This document shows positions 58,390-64,000 of a DNA stretch of 64,000 bases, in pieces. Source of the stretch: AC-37 sp036389835 (GTDB lineage: Bacteria; Actinomycetota; Thermoleophilia; Solirubrobacterales; Thermoleophilaceae); the NCBI GenBank assembly GCA_036389835.1, contig DASVWC010000014.1, forward strand, positions 62,001-126,000, given 5' to 3'. The notes under the pieces were generated by a model. The model ran no database searches. It saw only the letters and a program-made list of their open reading frames with translations, and had not been told where the DNA came from. The translations under genes were made by a program, and so were the position numbers. The stretch's first letter is position 1; each line of letters opens with the position of its first letter.

Positions 58390-59832
58390 CTAAAGCCGCG
58401 CCAGCACCTCCGCCGCCGCCCGCTCGCCCGAGCGCACGGCGCCGTCCATGTAGCCCGCCCACAGCGTGGCGGTCTCGGTGCCCGCCCAGTGGATGCGCCC
58501 CACCGGCGTCCTGATGGCCGGCCCGAAGTCGAGCAGCGTGCCGGGCGTCAGGTTGCCCGCGTAGCAGCCGCCTGACCAGGTCTCCTCCTGCCAGGCCATC
58601 TCGACGTAGCCGCGCGGGCTCAGCGCCGCGTCGCCGAAGTAGGTCGCGAAGTTGCGCAGCACCGCGTCGCGGCGCTCGCCGGCCGACTTCTGCCCCCAGA
58701 TCCGCGACTCGCGCGCCTCGATGAACCCGAGCATCACGCCGGGCGACCCGCTCGCCGGCGTGTTGTCGAAGGTGATCTTGACCGGGCTGGCGTCGCTCAC
58801 GACCTGGCCGGTCAGGCCGCCGTCGCGCCAGAACGGGCGGTCGTAGACGGCCTCGCACTTGACGACCGAGCCCATCGGCCAGTTCTGCGTGAGCCGGTCG
58901 CGGCCGGGCGGCAGGGCCGGGGCGAACTCGATCCGCTGGCAGAGCGTGGGCGGGATCGCGACGATCACATGCTTGGCGCTCACGATCGCGCGATCGGACT
59001 CGACCGTCACGCTCGCGCCGCCCTGCTTGATCCGCCGCACCGGCGAGCCGAGCACCACCCGCTTCGAGCCGAGCTTCTTCGCGAGCCGCAGCGCCACCCG
59101 CTGCGAGCCGCCCACGAAGCGGCTCTCCTGGGCGCCGCCGGCGGTGTTGAGCAGCCGGTTGAAGTCGCCGGGCGTCGACTCGTTGCCGGCGGCCGCCGTG
59201 TAGAACAGCAGCCAGAGCAGCGAGATGTCGCCCGGCTCGGCGGCGAAGACCGCCTCCACGCCCACGTCCAGCAGGAAGCGGCCGCCCGCGGACACGGTGT
59301 TCCCCTGGGCGAAGGTCTCCACCGTCTGCGAGTCCCACTCGCGGGCGCGGCCCGCCTCCCACGGCTTGTCGCGCGGCACCTGCGCGGACATGTCGTTGAT
59401 CGCCTGGATGAACGCCGCCGCCTGCGGCGCGCCCTCCGGGTCCGGCGGCACGGCGCCGAGCGGCCCGCTCGAGCTGAAGCGCTGGAGCGACCCGTTGCGG
59501 TAGTAGAGGTTGTCGCCGTCGTTGTAGGTCTTGTACGTGGGGACGCCCATCTCCTGGCCGAGCGCGAGGATCCGGTCCTGGGTCGGGCCGACCCACTGGC
59601 CGCCGATCTCGATCACCTCGCTGCCGGGGATCGGCGCGTTCAGGGTCCGCCCGCCGACGCGCGTGCGCGCCTCGAGGACGATCACCGAGCGCCCGGCGCG
59701 CGCGACGTCGCGCGCGGCCGCGAGGCCGGCGAACCCGGCGCCGACCACGACCACGTCGGCGCGCCGCCGTCGCGGAGCCTTGCTCGCGGCGGGGGTGAGG
59801 AGCTCGCGCCGAGACGAGGCCCTAGGGGCCAA
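58390..59832 (-). CDS. FAD-dependent flavin monoamine oxidase family protein
   Basis: A 480-residue flavoprotein. The FAD dinucleotide site is VVVVGAGFAGLAAARDVARAG (about 27-47), followed by VLEARTRVGGRT and EIGGQWVGPTQ. The C-terminal FAD block reads RIHWAGTETATLWAGYMDGAVRSGERAA. These are typical of monoamine/polyamine oxidases. An N-terminal basic stretch (SRREL...KAPRRRRA) precedes the fold and is not a clear export signal. It oxidises amines to aldehydes with H2O2. TTG 59832 overlaps the end of the penicillin-acylase gene by 11 nt, so the two are probably one transcript. Acylase-released amines could be its substrate (inference). Confidence 0.9.
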   Translation of the reverse strand: MAPRASSRRELLTPAASKAPRRRRADVVVVGAGFAGLAAARDVARAGRSVIVLEARTRVGGRTLNAPIPGSEVIEIGGQWVGPTQDRILALGQEMGVPTYKTYNDGDNLYYRNGSLQRFSSSGPLGAVPPDPEGAPQAAAFIQAINDMSAQVPRDKPWEAGRAREWDSQTVETFAQGNTVSAGGRFLLDVGVEAVFAAEPGDISLLWLLFYTAAAGNESTPGDFNRLLNTAGGAQESRFVGGSQRVALRLAKKLGSKRVVLGSPVRRIKQGGASVTVESDRAIVSAKHVIVAIPPTLCQRIEFAPALPPGRDRLTQNWPMGSVVKCEAVYDRPFWRDGGLTGQVVSDASPVKITFDNTPASGSPGVMLGFIEARESRIWGQKSAGERRDAVLRNFATYFGDAALSPRGYVEMAWQEETWSGGCYAGNLTPGTLLDFGPAIRTPVGRIHWAGTETATLWAGYMDGAVRSGERAAAEVLARL

Positions 59833-62203
59833 GCTCGACCACCTGCTGCCAGGTCCCGCGGTCGAAGAACGGGATGTCGTCGAAGCTGGCGGCGCCCTGG
59901 GCGCTCGGGCTGTACATCAGCCGCTTGTCGCGCCACTTGGCCGGGTCGGTCGAGCCGAACTTCGCCGACAGCGCGCCGAACGCCAGCTTCGCCGCCTGGC
60001 GCCAGCCCTTCTCGCCGATCGTGCGCAGCGCGTAGACCTGCACGTTCGAGAGCTCCATCCGGTGGGAGCTGCCGGGGCTCGTCTCGAGCAGGCGCAGGTC
60101 CGGGCTGTCGTAGAGCTTGCCGAACGCGATCTTGAGCGACGCGTCCGCGAACGCGCGCCACGCCGCGACCCCCGGGTCGACGGTCCCGTTCGCGTCGGTC
60201 TGGTGGTAGGAGCCGTTCCAGCGCTTGATCGTGTCGAGCACCGTCTTCGCGTCGCCCGTGGCGCGCCTGAGCGCCTTGCGGAGCGGGCCCGCGGCGACCA
60301 TGCGCTGCTGCGCGTGCGTGCCGGTGATCCGGTCCACGCTGCGCAGGTTCTCGTAGCCGCCGCCCTTGGCGTACGCGCTGGCCACCGCCTTCGAGAGGAG
60401 CCGGCTGCGGTGGTAGGGGCCGAGCAGCCGCTCGCGCGCGGGGATGTCGCCCTGCGTCCAGCCGGCCGACGGCACGTTGTTCCAGTTCACGAGCCAGCCC
60501 TGCTTCGGGTTGATCGCGTGCGGCCGCTGCTCCGGGGTCAGGACGCCGCGCCACTCGGCCTCGCCGGTGCCGGGGAACGGCAGCCGCTCGTCGTAGCCGC
60601 GCGGCTTGATCGGCAGCAGCCCCGGGTGCCAGTAGCCGATGTTGCCCTTCTCGTCGGCGGCCATCAGGTTCTCGTTCCAGGTGACCTTCGCCATCGCCTT
60701 GTCGACCTCGAAGACGTCCTTCGACTGGCTGACGCCGATCAGGCCGCTGAGGGTGTCGAACTCGCGCATCCAGATCGCGTACCGGCGCGAGAACGCGACG
60801 CCGTCGGCGCGGCCCTGGACCGGGCCGTGCACGGTGCGGCAGAGCCGGCGCGTCTCGGAGCCCGACTCCGGCACGAACGGCTCGAGGTCCAGCAGGCTGG
60901 TCGCGTCCGAGGGCGGGGTGCGGTAGTTGAACACCTCGTCGCGGCACTCCATCTGCCGCTCCTGCCCGTTGTACGTGTACTTCTCGGGCCCGGTCAGCTT
61001 CTCCACGAACACGTCGTCCTCGTCGGTCAGCCCGCTCGTGAAGCCCCAGGCGACGTGGCCGTTGTGGCCAATGCCGACCACCGGCACGCCCGGCGCGGTC
61101 ACCCCGCGCACGTCGTAGCCCGGGCGGTGCACCTCGAACTCCACGAACAGCTCGGGGATCTGGAAGCCGAGCTGCGGCCCGTTGAACAGGGTCGCCCCGC
61201 CGCCCTTGTTGCGGACCGCCCACATGTTCGAGCCCTGCATGCCGAGCTGGCCGAGCATCGGCAGCGCCCCCAGCTCGCGCGCGGAGCTGGTCGTGCCGCC
61301 CACGTCCTCCTCCTTCGGCAGCGGCACGTTCTTGAGGAACTTCTGGGAGCGCCGGAAGCCCTCGGCCTCCTGCTTGGCCGTGCGCCCGGGCTGCGCGGGG
61401 AACGAGCCCTCGGAGGCGGGCACGGTCGAGACCTGGCCCTTCGTGCGGATCGGCAGGACCGCGTCGAAGAGCTTGGGGCCGAAGACGTTGAGCGCCTTCC
61501 AGTTGGCGATCTCCTCGCCGTCGTCGCTCGGGACCGTGCGGGCGAGGTACACGCTGATCGCCGCCGAGTCGCGCACCGTCCAGTCCGCCGGCGGGGCGGC
61601 GTTGACGAGGCCGAACTCGGCCGGCAGCTTGTTCGGGTCGCTGCGCGTCTGCTGGATCCAGGCGTTCACGCCGGCGGCGTAGCTGCGGTAGCGCGCCTCC
61701 TCCTCGTCGGGGAGGTTCGCGACCTGCTGGTCGAGCTCGGGCCCGGTGTAGAAGTCGCGCCGGACCGTGATGTCGTCCTCGAGATAGCCGTGCCCGACGA
61801 TCTCGGCGAGCCGGCCCTGCGTCGCGCGGCGGAACAGCTCCATCTGGAAGAGGCGGTCCTGCGCGACGGCGTAGCCCACCCCGAACCAGACGTCGTCGTC
61901 GTTCTGACCGCGGATCGTGGGGACGCCGAAGTCGTCGCGCTCGACGACCACGTTCTGGCGCGGCATCTCGGTCGAGCGCGCCGGGTTGTCGAAGGTGTGG
62001 GACTTGAAGCCGAAGGCCAGGAAGCGCTCGAGCTGGTCGGTGAGGTGGGGCGAGCCCTCGCCGTTGGGGAGGCCCTGGAAGGTGACGTGGCCGCTCTGGC
62101 CGGGCGGCAGGATGTCGCCGGCGCGGATCACCCTCGCAGCCGCGCTCGCCGGCAGCGCGAGCGCCACCGCCGCCAGCGCCGTACCCAGGTACCTGCCCCT
62201 CAC
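59822..62203 (-). CDS. exported penicillin acylase family Ntn-hydrolase
   Basis: A 793-residue precursor with signal peptide ending ASAAA (about residue 23). The alpha-chain region includes VERDDFGVPTIRGQNDDDVWFGVGYAVAQDRLFQMELFRRATQGRLAEIVG. The predicted self-cleavage and nucleophile is Ser325 in GSNMWAV. Beta-chain blocks include LFNGPQLGFQIPE and HNGHVAWGFTSGL. This is the S45 family, which processes to a two-chain amidase outside the membrane. Substrates range from beta-lactams to acyl-homoserine lactones and acyl amines; none can be fixed here. GTG 62203 starts the signal peptide. It is followed by the amine oxidase and is divergent from fdhD. Confidence 0.92.
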   Translation of the reverse strand: MRGRYLGTALAAVALALPASAAARVIRAGDILPPGQSGHVTFQGLPNGEGSPHLTDQLERFLAFGFKSHTFDNPARSTEMPRQNVVVERDDFGVPTIRGQNDDDVWFGVGYAVAQDRLFQMELFRRATQGRLAEIVGHGYLEDDITVRRDFYTGPELDQQVANLPDEEEARYRSYAAGVNAWIQQTRSDPNKLPAEFGLVNAAPPADWTVRDSAAISVYLARTVPSDDGEEIANWKALNVFGPKLFDAVLPIRTKGQVSTVPASEGSFPAQPGRTAKQEAEGFRRSQKFLKNVPLPKEEDVGGTTSSARELGALPMLGQLGMQGSNMWAVRNKGGGATLFNGPQLGFQIPELFVEFEVHRPGYDVRGVTAPGVPVVGIGHNGHVAWGFTSGLTDEDDVFVEKLTGPEKYTYNGQERQMECRDEVFNYRTPPSDATSLLDLEPFVPESGSETRRLCRTVHGPVQGRADGVAFSRRYAIWMREFDTLSGLIGVSQSKDVFEVDKAMAKVTWNENLMAADEKGNIGYWHPGLLPIKPRGYDERLPFPGTGEAEWRGVLTPEQRPHAINPKQGWLVNWNNVPSAGWTQGDIPARERLLGPYHRSRLLSKAVASAYAKGGGYENLRSVDRITGTHAQQRMVAAGPLRKALRRATGDAKTVLDTIKRWNGSYHQTDANGTVDPGVAAWRAFADASLKIAFGKLYDSPDLRLLETSPGSSHRMELSNVQVYALRTIGEKGWRQAAKLAFGALSAKFGSTDPAKWRDKRLMYSPSAQGAASFDDIPFFDRGTWQQVVELGP

Positions 62204-62251
62204 GCGGCGATGGTACCGCCGACCCGGCCGGTCAAGCGCCATCATCCGCGT

Positions 62252-63046
62252 GTGGAGCGGACCTTCGACCGGCACGTGACCAGCGTGGGGGTGGAGCGCG
62301 CGGGCGCGGACGCGCGCGACGAGGTCGCCGTCGAGGAGCCGCTGGAGATCCGGGTCGACGGCGAGCCGGTGGCGGTCACGATGCGCACGCCGGGCGAGGA
62401 CGAGGCGCTCGCGGCGGGCTTCCTCGCCGGCGAGGGACTGATCGGCGGGCCGCAGGACGTGCTCGCGGCCGGGCCCCCGGAGGACCTCGCGGCCAACGTG
62501 GTGGAGGTGCGCACGCGCGCCGGCCTGCGCCGCGACCCGCGCGCCGAGCGCAGCTTCCACCTGACGTCCTCGTGCGGCGTCTGCGGGAAGGCCGCGCTCG
62601 AGAGCGTGCGGCTCGAGGCGCCGCCGCCGGGCCGGCCGACCCCCGTCGACCGCGGCCTCGTGAGGCGCGCGCCCGACGAGCTGCGCCGGCGGCAGTCCTC
62701 CTTCGAGCGCACCGGCGGCCTGCACGCCACCGCGCTCTTCGACGCCGGCGGCGAGCTGCTCGCGATCCACGAGGACGTGGGCCGCCACAACGCGATGGAC
62801 AAGGCGATCGGCGAGCTGCTGCTCGCCGGGCGCCACCCGCTCCCGGGCGTGCTGGCCTGCGTGAGCGGGCGCTCCTCCTTCGAGCTGGTCCAGAAGGCCG
62901 CGCTGGCCGGCCTGGCCGGGATCGTGGCGGTGGGCGCGCCGTCGAGCCTCGCGGTCGCCCTCGCGCGCGAGCGCGAGATGCTCCTGTGCGGCTTCGCGCG
63001 CGGCGGCTCGTTCAACGTCTACTCCGGGGGCGCCCGACTCGCCTGA
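62252..63046 (+). CDS. fdhD: FdhD family sulfur carrier protein
   Basis: A 264-residue protein. Motifs are VAVEEPLEIRVDGEPVAVTMRTPGEDEALAAGFL, FHLTSSCGVCGKAALE (the CxxC that carries sulfur), SSFERTGGLHATALFD and IHEDVGRHNAMDKAIGEL. It also has CVSGRSSFELVQKAALAG and VGAPSSLAVALA. FdhD moves sulfur from a cysteine desulfurase to the molybdenum cofactor of formate dehydrogenase. No formate dehydrogenase gene is visible in the window, so the target lies elsewhere. GTG 62252 gives the normal length. The 48-bp gap to the acylase gene must hold both promoters. Confidence 0.93.
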   Translation: MERTFDRHVTSVGVERAGADARDEVAVEEPLEIRVDGEPVAVTMRTPGEDEALAAGFLAGEGLIGGPQDVLAAGPPEDLAANVVEVRTRAGLRRDPRAERSFHLTSSCGVCGKAALESVRLEAPPPGRPTPVDRGLVRRAPDELRRRQSSFERTGGLHATALFDAGGELLAIHEDVGRHNAMDKAIGELLLAGRHPLPGVLACVSGRSSFELVQKAALAGLAGIVAVGAPSSLAVALAREREMLLCGFARGGSFNVYSGGARLA

Positions 63047-63065
63047 CGCGGCGTATGCTGACCGC

Positions 63066-64000
63066 ATGAGCGAGGAGGTCCTCGAAAACAGGATCGAAGA
63101 CCTCCTCCGGCGAGCGGAGGAGAGCGGATCGCTGGAGTTCTCGGAGGTGGCCGCCGCCGTCGAGGGGCTCGAGATCGACGGCGATCGCATCGAGGCGCTC
63201 TACCGCGAGGCCGAGCGACGCGGGATCGACCTGATCGACACCGGTGACCGCGCCGAGAGCAGCGCGCCGCGCTTCACCCACGACGCGGTGGCCGAGGCCA
63301 CCAGCGACTCGCTCCAGATCTTCCTGCGCGACATCGCGCAGCGGCCGCTGCTGACCGCCAAGGAGGAGATCGAGCTGGCCAAGCGCATCGAGCGCGGCGA
63401 CCAGGCCGCCAAGGACCGCATGATCGAGGCCAACCTGCGCCTCGTCGTCGCGAACGCCAAGCGCTACCGCGGCCTCGGGCTGCCGTTCCTGGACCTGATC
63501 CAGGAGGGCATCCTCGGCCTGATCAGGGCGGTCGAGAAGTTCGACCACCGGCGCGGCTTCAAGTTCTCCACCTACGCGACCTGGTGGATCCGCCAGGCGA
63601 TGCAGCGCGGGGTGCAGCACCAGTCGCGCACGATCAGGATCCCGGCGCACATCGGCCAGGAGCTGACCAAGCTGCGCTCGGCGGAGCGCAAGCTCACCGC
63701 GTCGCTCGGCCGCGACCCGACCAACGAGGAGCTGGCCGAGGCGCTCGGCACCGACGCCGCGCGCGTCGAGGAGCTGCGCTCGGCCGAGCGAGTGCCCGTG
63801 AGCCTCGAGACCCCGGTCGGCGGCGACGGCGAGGCGGAGCTCGGCTCGCTGCTGCCCTCCGACGCGCCGAGCCCGCTCGAGGAGGTCGCCGTCGAGCTCG
63901 AGGAGCGCTCGATCCGGCGCGCGCTCGAGCGGCTCGACGACACGGCTCGCCGGGTGATCGAGATGCGCTTCGGCCTCGGGGGCCGCGAGCCGATGACCCT
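63066..64000 (+). CDS. rpoD: RpoD/SigA-family RNA polymerase sigma factor, 3'-truncated by the window
   Basis: At least 311 codons, running off the window end. A short region 1.1-like N terminus (about 1-55) is followed by region 1.2 (DSLQIFLRDIAQRPLLTAKEEIELAKRIERG), region 2 (DRMIEANLRLVVANAKRYRGLGLPFLDLIQEG, RRGFKFSTYATWWIRQAM), region 3 (RTIRIPAHIGQELTKL) and the start of region 4 (RALERLDDTARRVIEMRFGLGG). Region 2.3-2.4 is highly conserved, as in group 1/2 sigma factors. A -10-like TATGCT at 63054-63059 puts the transcript start at about the ATG, suggesting a leaderless message. Whether it is the primary sigma or a group 2 paralogue cannot be decided from this fragment. Confidence 0.92.
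   Translation, partial: MSEEVLENRIEDLLRRAEESGSLEFSEVAAAVEGLEIDGDRIEALYREAERRGIDLIDTGDRAESSAPRFTHDAVAEATSDSLQIFLRDIAQRPLLTAKEEIELAKRIERGDQAAKDRMIEANLRLVVANAKRYRGLGLPFLDLIQEGILGLIRAVEKFDHRRGFKFSTYATWWIRQAMQRGVQHQSRTIRIPAHIGQELTKLRSAERKLTASLGRDPTNEELAEALGTDAARVEELRSAERVPVSLETPVGGDGEAELGSLLPSDAPSPLEEVAVELEERSIRRALERLDDTARRVIEMRFGLGGREPMT

Overview
The window is high-GC DNA with frequent GTG and TTG starts, many 4-nt stop/start overlaps, a Gram-positive-type SOS box (GAAC-N4-GTTC) in front of lexA, an F420-type luciferase-like oxidoreductase and many Sec-exported proteins ending in Ig-like or PASTA modules. Together these point to an actinobacterium, probably of the Thermoleophilia (Solirubrobacter/Conexibacter-like). 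The lineage is inferred from gene content, not from a database search.

Layout. 1-3850: end of an unidentified gene, a Cys-nucleophile alpha/beta hydrolase, an MFS exporter and an F420-type oxidoreductase. 3903-8015: a 1370-residue exported protein built of cadherin-like modules. 8061-25239: a surface-glycan locus with an SQD1-type synthase, O-antigen ligase, phosphoglycosyl transferase, DegT aminotransferase, two GT2 transferases, chain-length protein, MurJ-type flippase, epimerase, glycosidase and a 1301-residue polymerase/methyltransferase/GT-C fusion. 25347-34671: a run of exported repeat proteins (beta-helix, TSP3/MopE/RTX, lipase, PQQ-like propeller, seven-bladed propeller). 34903-37532: a small monooxygenase-like protein, then a gene graveyard holding a glycosyltransferase remnant, an ATP-dependent DNA ligase remnant and a frameshifted LigD-type polymerase, which is a decayed NHEJ locus. 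37576-41257: a lysyl-oxidase-like protein with a PASTA tail, a tailspike-like beta-helix protein and a second member of a small exported family. 41730-48511: a YCII protein, then a tight operon of two lipoproteins, membrane-fusion adaptor, MacB-type ABC ATPase and permease, response regulator and histidine kinase. 48700-64000: core genes, namely tRNA-Leu(GAG), lexA with a coupled zinc-ribbon protein, thioesterase-like protein, rnpB, gltB-gltD with a coupled methyltransferase, amine oxidase with penicillin acylase, fdhD and an rpoD-type sigma factor that runs off the end.

How genes fit together. The glycan locus contains the parts of a lipid-linked assembly line: sugar-nucleotide modification (SQD1-like, DegT, epimerase), priming (phosphoglycosyl transferase), extension (GT2 enzymes), flipping, polymerisation or ligation and length control. 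The 13754-20689 operon is joined by GTGA overlaps. The 42115-48511 operon looks like an envelope sensing/export unit. No CRISPR array, insertion sequence, integrase or prophage was seen. Least explained are the tripartite fusion, the four-repeat lipoprotein pair in the ABC/two-component operon, the exported repeat-protein families and an A-tract/GTACTTGC element shared by two exported-protein genes.
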